Virus record (IMG/VR): IMGVR_UViG_3300023174_000261 | Location: 1 to 46,905 of that record | DNA length: 46,905 nucleotides | Direction: 5' to 3' (one strand) | DNA from: a virus | In this document: one piece after another, positions 32,720 through 40,468 of the stretch | How positions within the stretch are numbered: the stretch's first letter is position 1 | How the letters are laid out: every line of letters begins with the position of its first letter | Notes under the pieces: generated by a model | Database searches by the model: none | What the model saw: only the letters and a program-made list of their open reading frames with translations | Told to the model about the DNA's origin: nothing | Program-made: the position numbers and the translations under genes

Positions 32720-33391
32720 ATGAGTTTTTTAAGACACGTAGGTAAAGTTGGTGATCGTAAAGTTGCAATCATCTTCCGCCAAGTACCAGGCGAACCACAT
32801 ATGGCTTTAGTAACATATACTGAAACATTGAATAGACACATTCACGATCCAATGATTAGATGCATCGAAAGTGAAATTGGCCAAAACAGCAAGAATTTAG
32901 CAGATGCATTAAATCGCACACATACTGCTGACGGTAAATATATTTTACAAGTTCTTCACGCACAGAAGTTAATTAAAAAAGTTCAAACTGAACAAGTATT
33001 AGTAACTCCTAATCCACAAACTAAAATTAAACTTAGTGACTTAAATAAAATTTTAGATGAAATGGAAGCTGGAGAAAATGCAGTTAAACGTCTTGCTGAA
33101 ATTGATGAGTTAGCTCCTACTGATATTGCAAAACAATTCAGAGGTACAGTAACTGATGCACCTGAAGGCATTCTAGCAGATAATGCTATTGCCACTAGTT
33201 TGCGTCAGCAAGCCGCCAAGATGGAAGCAGAAGCAAAAGGGTTGTTAGCTGAAAGTCAACGACTACAACAAGAAGCCTCTGATTTAGATGGTGTTAAACC
33301 AAAAAAAACAACTAAGAAATCTGTAGCAGTTGTACCCGAAGCCCCAGTTAAAAAACGAGGTCGTCCTGCAAAGGCAACAGTAACAGCATAA
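32720..33391 (+). CDS. Conserved T4-like phage protein with C-terminal AT-hook-like tail
   Basis: The 223-residue protein has a strong AAGGAG ribosome binding site. It opens SFLRHVGKVGDRKVAIIFR, and IHDPMIRCIESEIGQNSKNL follows. The C-terminus contains a coiled-coil-like stretch and then KKRGRPAK (about 213-220), an AT-hook-type DNA-binding motif. The N-terminal part resembles small conserved proteins of marine T4-like phages, whose role I do not know. DNA binding is suggested only by the tail. Confidence 0.5.
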   Translation: MSFLRHVGKVGDRKVAIIFRQVPGEPHMALVTYTETLNRHIHDPMIRCIESEIGQNSKNLADALNRTHTADGKYILQVLHAQKLIKKVQTEQVLVTPNPQTKIKLSDLNKILDEMEAGENAVKRLAEIDELAPTDIAKQFRGTVTDAPEGILADNAIATSLRQQAAKMEAEAKGLLAESQRLQQEASDLDGVKPKKTTKKSVAVVPEAPVKKRGRPAKATVTA

Positions 33392-33398
33392 GAATATA

Positions 33399-33695
33399 AT
33401 GACACCTGAATACATCAGAAAGTGGGAACATATACTTGAAGATGTTGAAAAGAGTAAGGTACCTGTACAATTCATACGAAAAATTGTAGTAAGAATGTCT
33501 GGTAAGAAACAACACACTATCAACATCCAAGCATTAATGCGTCAAGGATTAGACCCTGAAGAAGTAGAAGAAGTCATCTCTCGCAAATTACATGAATTAG
33601 ATCCATTGATTACTAGTTTTGAATTTGTTTTAAATGTTGAAACAATTGCAGAAACAGTACAACCGGAGACAGATAAGTTATTAGGTAAACTATGA
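33399..33695 (+). CDS. Conserved phage protein, 98 aa
   Basis: It starts seven bases after the previous stop without a clear ribosome binding site. The protein is charged and helical, with DVEKSKVPVQFIRKIVVRM and GLDPEEVEEVISRKLHELDP. Its stop overlaps the folA start. No family known. Confidence 0.45.
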   Translation: MTPEYIRKWEHILEDVEKSKVPVQFIRKIVVRMSGKKQHTINIQALMRQGLDPEEVEEVISRKLHELDPLITSFEFVLNVETIAETVQPETDKLLGKL

Positions 33696-34144
33696 AACTT
33701 ATAGTAGCATGTGATCCGAAAGGTGGCATAGGCTATGAGAACAAATTGCCCTGGAGTAAAATCGAGGGCGATTTGCCAAGATTCAAGGCACTTACAACCG
33801 GCAAGATAATTGTAATGGGTCGTAACACTTATGAAAGTTTACCTATTAAACCATTACCAAATAGATTGAATATTGTAGTTACTAGTACAGAAATTGAGGG
33901 TGTGGTGACACTACCTAATATTACTGTCAGAGACAATATAAATCTTAAAGAAGCATGGATGATTGGTGGAGCCAAACTAATTAATACTAATTGGTGGTGT
34001 TTTGATGAAATACATTTAACCAGAACATTTACCGAATACACTTGCGATAGTTTTATAGATTTGATATACTTAGAAAAACTGTTTAAGTTAGAAACAGTAC
34101 AAGGTTTTAACGACCATGTATACCAAATTTGGAAAAGAAAATGA
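33692..34144 (+). CDS. folA: Dihydrofolate reductase
   Basis: The 150-residue protein has the DHFR landmarks: LIVACDPKGGIGYENKLPW at the N-terminus (active-site loop), DLPRFKALTTGKIIVMGRNTYESLP, NIVVTS and WMIGGAKL as the NADPH-binding block. It reduces dihydrofolate to tetrahydrofolate, regenerating the cofactor oxidised by the thymidylate synthase that follows. The TGA overlaps the ATG of thyA, so the two are translationally coupled, as in other phages. A shorter C-terminus than bacterial DHFR is typical for phages. Confidence 0.9.
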   Translation: MKLIVACDPKGGIGYENKLPWSKIEGDLPRFKALTTGKIIVMGRNTYESLPIKPLPNRLNIVVTSTEIEGVVTLPNITVRDNINLKEAWMIGGAKLINTNWWCFDEIHLTRTFTEYTCDSFIDLIYLEKLFKLETVQGFNDHVYQIWKRK

Positions 34145-35052
34145 AGCAATACTTAAAATTACTACAAGATATATTAGATAACGGAGAAACAAAAGATGAT
34201 AGAACTGGCGTTGGTACTATTAGTGTGTTTGGACGTAATCTTCGCTTTGATTTGCGTAGGGGTTTTCCGGCTGTCACTACCAAACGACTTGCATGGAAAG
34301 CCTGCGTTGGAGAACTACTCTGGTTCATTGAAGGTTCGCAGGACGAAAGGCGCCTCGCGGAGATTACGCATGGCAGCAAAGAAGGCACCGTAACAATCTG
34401 GACACCAAATGCACTTGCACCTTATTGGAAAGATAAGGCAGCATATGAAGGTGACTTAGGTCGTGTATATGGAGTACAATGGCGACACTGGCAAACACCG
34501 ATAATACACAAGAATGAATCATTCAAAGATGACTTTGGTAATGAATATAACCGACATGGTAGTATTCATATCAAAGAAACTGACCAACTAAAGAATTTAA
34601 TTGAAGGGTTGATTAAAGACCCTAATGGTCGTAGACACATAATCAATGCATGGAATGCAGGTGAATTAGACCAAATGGCTTTGCCACCGTGTCATGTCAT
34701 GAGCCAATTTTATGTCAACAAAAATAAAGAACTCTCTTGTCATATGTACCAGCGTAGTGTGGACGTGTTTCTTGGTTTACCTTTTAACATTGCTAGCTAT
34801 GCGTTATTCACTCATTTGATTGCACATCATTGTAATTTGAAAGTAGGTGAGTTGATTATCAGTACAGGCGATACACATATCTACACTGACCATGTTGAAC
34901 AAGTTAAAGAACAATTAAATCGTGAACCTTATCCATTGCCAACATTAATGTTGAATTCACAAAAGAACAATATTTTTGAAATGACCATGCAAGACATTCA
35001 TTTAGAAAATTATCAAAGTCACGATGCGATTAGAGCAAAAATGGCAGTATGA
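34141..35052 (+). CDS. thyA: Thymidylate synthase
   Basis: The ATG at 34141 overlaps the folA stop, and a TTG at 34129 is less likely. The 303-residue protein has DDRTGVGT (phosphate-binding loop), ALPPCHVMSQF with catalytic C184, QRSVDVFLGLPFNIASYA and STGDTHIYTDH. It converts dUMP to dTMP using methylene-tetrahydrofolate. Together with DHFR this supplies dTMP for phage DNA synthesis. All key residues are present, so it is probably active. Confidence 0.93.
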   Translation: MKQYLKLLQDILDNGETKDDRTGVGTISVFGRNLRFDLRRGFPAVTTKRLAWKACVGELLWFIEGSQDERRLAEITHGSKEGTVTIWTPNALAPYWKDKAAYEGDLGRVYGVQWRHWQTPIIHKNESFKDDFGNEYNRHGSIHIKETDQLKNLIEGLIKDPNGRRHIINAWNAGELDQMALPPCHVMSQFYVNKNKELSCHMYQRSVDVFLGLPFNIASYALFTHLIAHHCNLKVGELIISTGDTHIYTDHVEQVKEQLNREPYPLPTLMLNSQKNNIFEMTMQDIHLENYQSHDAIRAKMAV

Positions 35053-35309
35053 GTAGAAAGAAACAACAACCTATTGAATGCACAGTGCATTCTTTTCGTA
35101 TGGGAGATGTAGAAGATCCTGATTTGTATGCCGGAGAACCTTTATGGCAATGGCAACAAACAAAATCAGGTAAATGGATAATGAAACATTCTAACCCTAT
35201 ACCAATGTGGGTTCGTCAAGTAGATGAAGCTACATACGGTTGGAAGTATGAAATTCGTGCGTATCTATCCCCTAAAAATTATACATATTGGAAATTAAAG
35301 TTTGATTGA
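35049..35309 (+). CDS. Conserved phage protein, 86 aa
   Basis: The ATG overlaps the thyA TGA. The protein is Trp/Tyr-rich: ECTVHSFRMGDVEDPDLYAG, EPLWQWQQTKSGKWIMKHS and YEIRAYLSPKNYTYWKLKF. I recognise the pattern as small proteins of T4-like phages but know no function. Confidence 0.5.
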   Translation: MSRKKQQPIECTVHSFRMGDVEDPDLYAGEPLWQWQQTKSGKWIMKHSNPIPMWVRQVDEATYGWKYEIRAYLSPKNYTYWKLKFD

Positions 35310-35547
35310 TGAACCACCATTCTTATTTGGAAAGCCACTATCATTTTATGTGAAGTGGACTGGCACATGCTGTGCATTGTTAACCGTATATCTAACAAGC
35401 CATGATATTGTACCACTCAACAAATATGTAGGTACTTTCACTGCTTTCATTTGGTTATGGTTAGGTGTGTTATGGAAACAACCTAGTATGTGGATATTAA
35501 ACATCATTATGGTTGCGTTGTACTTAAAAGGTATATTTGGATTATGA
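35302..35547 (+). CDS. Small membrane protein, 81 aa
   Basis: The apparent start is a TTG at 35302, overlapping the previous stop by eight bases. No in-frame ATG is found before the membrane segments. Three hydrophobic stretches (CCALLTVYLTS, FTAFIWLWLGVLW, MWILNIIMVALYLKG) and Trp residues at their edges fit a three-helix membrane protein. It resembles small PnuC-like or DUF6552-like proteins by layout only. Function unknown. Confidence 0.45.
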   Translation: MIDEPPFLFGKPLSFYVKWTGTCCALLTVYLTSHDIVPLNKYVGTFTAFIWLWLGVLWKQPSMWILNIIMVALYLKGIFGL

Positions 35548-36509
35548 ATATTTTGGTAACAGGTGGATTAGGACTGATAGGTCACAATGTAGTTAAACGA
35601 CTACAAGACCAAGGACATATTGTATCAATCATGGATACAAAAACAAACTATGGAATCATACCGCAGGAAGAAATAGATTACTTGATGTACAATCGTTTAA
35701 AAAAGATAGATGAATATAAATGTGAGATTTATGACAAAGATATTTCTATTGGCGCAAATGTTGATAGCATATTCTCTATTGAAGAACCTGAGATTGTAAT
35801 TCACATGGCTAGTTTCCCTAGACAGAAAGTTGTGAATGCAAATCCAGCACTAGGTAGTCGTACTATGAGTGAAGGGTTGCTTAATTTGCTGGAAACTAGT
35901 GATAAATATGAAGTACGCAAGTTTATCTATATCAGTAGTTCAATGGTATATGGTGACTTTACTGATGATGTTACAGAAGATGCCATCTGTAAACCTCAAG
36001 GACAATATGGCATAATGAAATTAGCAGGAGAATGGCTTGTTAGAGATTATACTCATAGAACTAACCTTGTGCATACTATCATTCGTCCTAGTGCTGTTTA
36101 TGGACCTTTGGATGTAGAAGACCGTGTTATCAGTAAATTTTTACTTACTGCAATGCGTGGTGAAACCATCAAAGTTAACGGTGCAACAGAAACACTAGAC
36201 TTCACTTATGTTGATGATGCCGCAGATGGAGTTGTGGCGGCAGCATTGTCTGACAATACAGAAAATAAGACTTACAATATCACAAAAAGTCATAGCGTCA
36301 CATTACTTGAAGCCGCAGAAATGGCAGTAAAACTAGCTGGTTCGGGGACAATAGAAGTACGTGACAAAGACCCGGATTTCCCTAGCAGGGGAGCATTGAA
36401 TATTGACATGGCCAGACAAGATTTTGGATTTGACCCCAAAGTTGACGTTGCTGAGGGCTTTAAAATATACTATGATTGGTTGAAGGGATCCTCATACTTT
36501 AATAAATAA
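35544..36509 (+). CDS. NAD-dependent epimerase/dehydratase (extended SDR)
   Basis: The ATG at 35544 overlaps the preceding TGA. An earlier in-frame start at 35490 is inside the previous gene. The 321-residue protein begins NILVTGGLGLIGHNVV (Gly-rich Rossmann motif GGxGxIG), has IYISSSMVYGD and YGIMKLAGE (catalytic YxxxK), then RPSAVYGP. This is the pattern of sugar-nucleotide epimerases and dehydratases. It may make a nucleotide sugar for the transferases of the 8-20 kb block. Confidence 0.8.
   Translation: MNILVTGGLGLIGHNVVKRLQDQGHIVSIMDTKTNYGIIPQEEIDYLMYNRLKKIDEYKCEIYDKDISIGANVDSIFSIEEPEIVIHMASFPRQKVVNANPALGSRTMSEGLLNLLETSDKYEVRKFIYISSSMVYGDFTDDVTEDAICKPQGQYGIMKLAGEWLVRDYTHRTNLVHTIIRPSAVYGPLDVEDRVISKFLLTAMRGETIKVNGATETLDFTYVDDAADGVVAAALSDNTENKTYNITKSHSVTLLEAAEMAVKLAGSGTIEVRDKDPDFPSRGALNIDMARQDFGFDPKVDVAEGFKIYYDWLKGSSYFNK
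36502..36508 (+). promoter_or_regulatory. Late promoter motif ATAAATA, leaderless geometry
   Basis: The motif overlaps the stop of the epimerase gene and ends exactly five bases before the ATG at 36514. Confidence 0.5.
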
Positions 36510-36513
36510 GAGT

Positions 36514-36960
36514 ATGTGGATATTATCATTTTTACCCGATTGGGTCTTTCATACAATAACAATTGCGGGCGTACTTGGAACATTAGTTGGCTTTGTACTG
36601 GGTATGATTCCAGTAATTAAAACATACGTTATTCCTATTCGTGTCATTAGTATTCTGTTGCTGTCATTTGGACTTTTCTTAGAAGGTGGACTAGCAGATA
36701 ATGCAGTTTGGCAAGCTAGAGTCAAAGAAGTTGAAGCTAAACTTGCAGAAGCAGAAGCAAAGAGTGCTAAAGAAAATACAAAAATAGTTGAAAAAGTTGT
36801 CACTAAAACACAAATTGTAAGAACAAGAGGCAATGACATTATTAAATATGTTGACCGTGAAATTATCAAATATGATGAGAAGTTCGCAAAAGGTGGAGTG
36901 TGTGAAATACCACAAGAATTTATTAAAGCACACAATGATTCTGCGGAGCAACCAAAATGA
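36514..36960 (+). CDS. Putative inner-membrane spanin (i-spanin) with coiled coil
   Basis: The 148-residue protein has two N-terminal hydrophobic segments (about residues 11-30 and 37-58), then a charged coiled coil (VKEVEAKLAEAEAKSAKEN, about 70-88) and a periplasmic tail. It is followed by a lipoprotein overlapping its stop by four bases. This is the layout of a two-component spanin that bridges the envelope for the last step of lysis. One membrane helix is more usual, so the two-helix start is a little atypical. A late promoter precedes it. Confidence 0.6.
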   Translation: MWILSFLPDWVFHTITIAGVLGTLVGFVLGMIPVIKTYVIPIRVISILLLSFGLFLEGGLADNAVWQARVKEVEAKLAEAEAKSAKENTKIVEKVVTKTQIVRTRGNDIIKYVDREIIKYDEKFAKGGVCEIPQEFIKAHNDSAEQPK

Positions 36961-37244
36961 ATTTACTTAAATTATTTGTACTAGCAATTTTTATTATACT
37001 TGCATTCCTTGCAACAGGATGCTCAACAGTAGTACCAGTTACTGCTAAATTCCCTGAAGTTCCAGAAAGGTTATTAGTAAGATGCCCTCAATTAGAAAAA
37101 TTAGGAAACGAGCCAAAGCTGTCAGACGTAAGTAAGACAGTTACAATTAACTATACCACTTACTATGAATGTGCTGTCAAGCATGATGCATTCGTAGAGT
37201 GGTATAAGATTCAAAAAGATATTTTTGATAAAGCTGGCAAATAA
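36957..37244 (+). CDS. Putative outer-membrane spanin (o-spanin) lipoprotein
   Basis: The ATG overlaps the i-spanin stop. The 95-residue protein has a lipoprotein signal with lipobox FLATG-C22-S, followed by a short Pro-rich stretch (VVPVTAKFPEVPERLL). The size, lipobox and position after a coiled-coil membrane protein fit an o-spanin of the outer membrane. The end abuts the stop of the convergent nuclease gene. Spanin sequences diverge strongly, so the call rests on layout. Confidence 0.65.
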   Translation: MNLLKLFVLAIFIILAFLATGCSTVVPVTAKFPEVPERLLVRCPQLEKLGNEPKLSDVSKTVTINYTTYYECAVKHDAFVEWYKIQKDIFDKAGK

Positions 37245-38063
37245 TTACTCAGTAGCATTGGCTCCGCACTTAGCACGTTTCGCCTTAGTCAATGCGCCAT
37301 AATCAACTGGCCATTCTTTTCCCGGCTGCAACTCTGTAGCGTTCTTAGGGAAAGGATAAGTTACCCCTGCAGACTTTTGAATATCAGCAACTGATACTCT
37401 GAACTTAGTCAAATCATTACCCAAGTTAACATAAGGTTTAGTATGCGGGAACATCCATCCTGCAACTTGTCCTGTACTATTGTTAATCACAATCTTATAG
37501 AAACCATGAGGTACAATAACACCTTTGCCTATAGTAGGATCACCAGCGCCATATATAGCTCCAACGTAAACTGTAAACGGTTGATTCAACTGTACAGCCC
37601 ATCCCCTGACACTTGTTTCTAGTAATTTCCAAATCCCACGATTTAGACTGCCATGCTGAGGGTACATGTTGGTCATCAAGAAACTCTCGTACTCTACCTG
37701 TTGACTCCAACTCAAATCGCCATCCGGGGCAGCATGTCCCTTGTCGTACCCGGTCCCAGCATAGTCGTCCGGTCTCGCACCGTTTGGGACTGATGCATCC
37801 GCAACGAAAGCGTTTGTGCGCGGAAAGCAACCTAGTGCATTCTGTGGCAACAATGTGTATGCTACATAGACTGGAATTTTAACAGGAGCATCATATGCTA
37901 CTAGATATGCTTCACGACAGATAGGCTGTGCAGTACGTGCAGTTTGTGCAAATCCATAGGGACTATGAACTTGACATGATTGAACTGGGAGTGGGGAACG
38001 TTGGTCCCAAGAAAAACTACTTGACGATGCTAGAGCCAGCATCAAAGCTAATAATATACGCAT
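37245..38063 (-). CDS. Secreted DNA/RNA non-specific endonuclease (NucA/Serratia type)
   Basis: The 272-residue protein has a signal peptide (MRILLALMLALASSSSFSW). GTGYDKGHAAPDGDLSW contains the DxGH active-site motif, His acting as general base, and LMTNMYPQHGSLNRGIW contains the Asn that holds Mg2+. Four Cys in the first 85 residues and one near the end suggest disulphides. It degrades DNA and RNA outside the cytoplasm. The centre of the gene is visibly more GC-rich than its neighbours, and it is on the minus strand, so it may be recently acquired. It has its own late promoter and GGAG ribosome binding site. Confidence 0.85.
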   Translation of the reverse strand: MRILLALMLALASSSSFSWDQRSPLPVQSCQVHSPYGFAQTARTAQPICREAYLVAYDAPVKIPVYVAYTLLPQNALGCFPRTNAFVADASVPNGARPDDYAGTGYDKGHAAPDGDLSWSQQVEYESFLMTNMYPQHGSLNRGIWKLLETSVRGWAVQLNQPFTVYVGAIYGAGDPTIGKGVIVPHGFYKIVINNSTGQVAGWMFPHTKPYVNLGNDLTKFRVSVADIQKSAGVTYPFPKNATELQPGKEWPVDYGALTKAKRAKCGANATE

Positions 38064-38085
38064 ATTTGTCTCCTAAATATATGTA

Positions 38086-38092
38086 TATTTAT
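38086..38092 (-). promoter_or_regulatory. Late promoter motif for the nuclease (minus strand)
   Basis: On the minus strand the sequence reads ATAAATATACAT, 23 bases upstream of the nuclease ATG at 38063, which also has TAGGAG as ribosome binding site. Confidence 0.55.
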
Positions 38093-38125
38093 GATAATCA
38101 CAATATTACTTTGGCTCAACATACG

Positions 38126-38132
38126 ATAAATA
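38126..38132 (+). promoter_or_regulatory. Late promoter motif ATAAATA (plus strand)
   Basis: It lies 24 bases before the ATG at 38156, in a divergent region with the minus-strand motif at 38086. Confidence 0.5.
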
Positions 38133-38155
38133 TAGTATAAAAGAAACGTAGACAT

Positions 38156-38983
38156 ATGCCATATACACTTCAAACAATCAATATCGGTGATTTACCCAAT
38201 GATGGAACCGGCGATCCATTACGAGTTGCCTTTCAGAAGATTAATACAAATTTTGAGAGTATTCCTTTATTAAATCAAGGCGGACCTAATAATGCCATTC
38301 AATATAATAACGATGGATTAAGTGGTGGAACAGGGAATTTGATTTATGATGTACCTAACAACACAGTTAGAATGGATACTAATCTTGTCCCGCTAACAAC
38401 TGAAGTTGTTAATATTGGTAGTAGCTCTAAATTAATTTCAAATATTTGGTTAAGTAAACGAGATGCACTGCATGTAGGGAACGTTACGGTAGGTGAAGCC
38501 TATAATACATTGAATTTCTTTACTACAGGAAACAAAAATATTCAAGCTGATTTGCAAGTAGGTAATATCTATGCTACTGGTGACTTGATTGCTATCGGTA
38601 ATGTTACTTCAACCGGTAACATTGCTATTAATGGTGGTATTAACTTATCTAATATTGCTATCAACACTGCTAACGTGACTACATACAGTAATGTTGCAAA
38701 TCAAGTTGTTTATGAGATTCCTCAATATAATTTTACAACTATGAGATTACAGATTACATCTCATAATCCTGATAATAATGATAGTCAAAGTGCATCAATG
38801 ACTGTCAATAAACGTACAGATGGTATACGTGCCCAGCATACAGTGTTTGGTACTGTATTTAACGGTACACCTGTAACAAGATATAATGCGGACATTTCAT
38901 TCGGAAATGTACGAATAATGGTTTCACCGATCCCTAATGTAACGTTAATACATTTGGTATCATATTTTATTGACGTATCATAA
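38156..38983 (+). CDS. Tail-fibre-like structural protein
   Basis: The 275-residue protein begins TLQTINIGDLPNDGTGDPLR followed by VAFQKINTNFE, a start typical of fibre proteins of T4-like phages. The middle has repeated beta-turn motifs (VGNIYATGDLIAIGNVTSTG, NIAINGGINLSNIAI), as in trimeric fibres. The C-terminus is a distinct beta domain. The stop overlaps the next gene. A role in tail fibre or virion surface is likely. Confidence 0.6.
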   Translation: MPYTLQTINIGDLPNDGTGDPLRVAFQKINTNFESIPLLNQGGPNNAIQYNNDGLSGGTGNLIYDVPNNTVRMDTNLVPLTTEVVNIGSSSKLISNIWLSKRDALHVGNVTVGEAYNTLNFFTTGNKNIQADLQVGNIYATGDLIAIGNVTSTGNIAINGGINLSNIAINTANVTTYSNVANQVVYEIPQYNFTTMRLQITSHNPDNNDSQSASMTVNKRTDGIRAQHTVFGTVFNGTPVTRYNADISFGNVRIMVSPIPNVTLIHLVSYFIDVS

Positions 38984-39369
38984 TGAGAGCAAATGAATTT
39001 ATGGCTGAATCAAGCCAAAAGAAGATATCTAAAAGACAGTCTCAATCAACTAAGGGATTGAATACATACGGTGACAGTGAACATGTCAGCGGAGATTATA
39101 CTGCTTATCGTTTGGGTATGGCAGTAGCCGGTGCAAATGGAAAAGATCCAATTGACATGTCAGCAAAGAGTTGGATTGGTAAACAGAAATCTACACATCC
39201 GTATACACAACAAGAACAGGATATGCTAAAACAAGCATATAAAGCTGTTGGCGCGGCATACAAAGACCTTAATCAAGGTGACATGAAAAGCAAAGAATTA
39301 GATGACACGCACAAAACAAGTCCTATGATGGGATTTGCTGGTTACGGAACTAAATCTAAGAAAAAATAA
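38983..39369 (+). CDS. Putative internal head protein with capsid-targeting-like N-terminus
   Basis: The ATG overlaps the previous TAA. The 128-residue protein begins MRANEFMAESSQ, resembling the T4 internal-protein capsid-targeting sequence (MKTYQEFIAEA), where the prohead protease cuts after the Glu. The remainder is small, basic and soluble (KSWIGKQKSTHPYTQQEQDM, end TKSKKK). Packaging into the head and cleavage after E9 are predictions. Without experimental data this remains an inference. Confidence 0.45.
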   Translation: MRANEFMAESSQKKISKRQSQSTKGLNTYGDSEHVSGDYTAYRLGMAVAGANGKDPIDMSAKSWIGKQKSTHPYTQQEQDMLKQAYKAVGAAYKDLNQGDMKSKELDDTHKTSPMMGFAGYGTKSKKK

Positions 39370-39415
39370 TATCGTCATTTCTCTGCATAAGTAATTGATA
39401 CTTTTAGAGAGAAAC

Positions 39416-40093
39416 ATGATTGATATCAACAACACCCTAGACTTAATTAAACTTAAATTCTTCAATGAATGGCTGTATACCGCGCACATGGTTGAACAGG
39501 AACTTCCTGACTATCATCGTGAGTTGACAGAAAAAATGGTGGAGAATTACGTTGATCCATTAAACTTACCCAAAGACGCTAATATATTAGACATGGGATG
39601 TGGATCTGGTTATTTCTTAGATTCAATGAAAGCCAGGGGATATACTAATGTCACTGGTATTACACTAAGTCTAACTGATACAAAAATTTGTAGAGAAAAA
39701 GGTCATAATGTAAAAAATTATGATATGACTTTTCTACCACAGAAAGAAGGATACTACGATGAAAGCGTTGATTTTATTTTCTGTAGACATTCAATGGAAC
39801 ATAGTCCTTACCCAATTCTAACATTAGCTGAATATAACAGATTGTTAAAATTAAAGGGACAAATCTATATGGAAACTCCCTTTCCTGATACAGAACATAA
39901 GCATGAATATAGTGCTAATAAATATAGTGTATTTGGTATCAAACAATGGGATGCGTTATTATATCGTGCAGGTTTCGCCCCAACAGTATGTAACACACTA
40001 GAATTTGATATTGACCAACCCGATAACACTAAAATTCGTGAAAAATACATGATTATGATGGCATATAAACGCTGTCCTTTAGATATTAAATAA
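39416..40093 (+). CDS. Class I SAM-dependent methyltransferase
   Basis: The ATG at 39416 is preferred over an upstream in-frame start at 39395. The 225-residue protein has ILDMGCGSGYFLDSM (motif I), VTGITLS, VDFIFCRHSMEHS (motif IV region) and YMETPFPD. This matches Methyltransf_11/23-type enzymes, which methylate small molecules, sugars or proteins. The substrate is unknown. It lies beside terL and may modify virion or nucleotides. Confidence 0.65.
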   Translation: MIDINNTLDLIKLKFFNEWLYTAHMVEQELPDYHRELTEKMVENYVDPLNLPKDANILDMGCGSGYFLDSMKARGYTNVTGITLSLTDTKICREKGHNVKNYDMTFLPQKEGYYDESVDFIFCRHSMEHSPYPILTLAEYNRLLKLKGQIYMETPFPDTEHKHEYSANKYSVFGIKQWDALLYRAGFAPTVCNTLEFDIDQPDNTKIREKYMIMMAYKRCPLDIK

Positions 40094-40099
40094 TTCCAG

Positions 40100-40106
40100 C
40101 TAAATA
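40100..40106 (+). promoter_or_regulatory. Late promoter-like CTAAATA, leaderless geometry
   Basis: The motif ends exactly five bases before the ATG at 40112. No ribosome binding site is visible. Confidence 0.4.
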
Positions 40107-40111
40107 CATAC

Positions 40112-40393
40112 ATGACTTTTAATGTATGGACCCAAGTTAAAATAATGAACGGATTTGAGAAAATCAAATCCGTTCCGTCACGTGAAGAAAACGTTGATAC
40201 TACCCTAGAAGATTTAAAGAAACTTAGCGGAATTACCCCTCAAGTTATAGGTGAAGAAAGTAATATCAGTATTACTGGATCTGAGAAGGGTCAACTAATG
40301 AAAAAACATAACATACAACCCGGAACTCCTGAGTGGTTCCAACTGTGGTTTAGTAAACCATACTTAACCGGCGAAAAACCTGTAGGAAAATAA
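40112..40393 (+). CDS. Hypothetical protein before terminase, 93 aa
   Basis: The start at 40112 is placed by the late motif. A second in-frame ATG at 40145 (MNGFEKIK) would give 82 residues. It contains TTLEDLKKLSGIT and ends PGTPEWFQLWFSKPYLTGEKP, a Trp/Phe-rich tail. The LKKLSG element also ends the 678-residue protein downstream. A small terminase role is conceivable from position but no helix-turn-helix is seen. Confidence 0.45.
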   Translation: MTFNVWTQVKIMNGFEKIKSVPSREENVDTTLEDLKKLSGITPQVIGEESNISITGSEKGQLMKKHNIQPGTPEWFQLWFSKPYLTGEKPVGK

Positions 40394-40394
40394 T

Positions 40395-40460
40395 ATGGCA
40401 TTAACTACAACAGACTATACAGGTAAATTGTTTTATAACCCAGTCACAAACGGTATCTAA
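40395..40460 (+). CDS. Possible 21-aa peptide before terL
   Basis: AGGA lies seven bases upstream of the ATG. The peptide begins MALTTTDYTG and ends at the late motif of terL. It is short and could be chance. Confidence 0.25.
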   Translation: MALTTTDYTGKLFYNPVTNGI

Positions 40461-40463
40461 ATA
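40457..40463 (+). promoter_or_regulatory. Late promoter-like CTAAATA before terL, leaderless geometry
   Basis: The motif ends exactly five bases before the ATG at 40469. Confidence 0.4.
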
Positions 40464-40468
40464 GTTGC

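Noticed and set aside
40395-40460. Small terminase subunit upstream of terL
   Set aside because: The only frames here are the 21-aa peptide and the 93-aa protein; neither shows a helix-turn-helix or coiled-coil oligomerisation domain typical of TerS.
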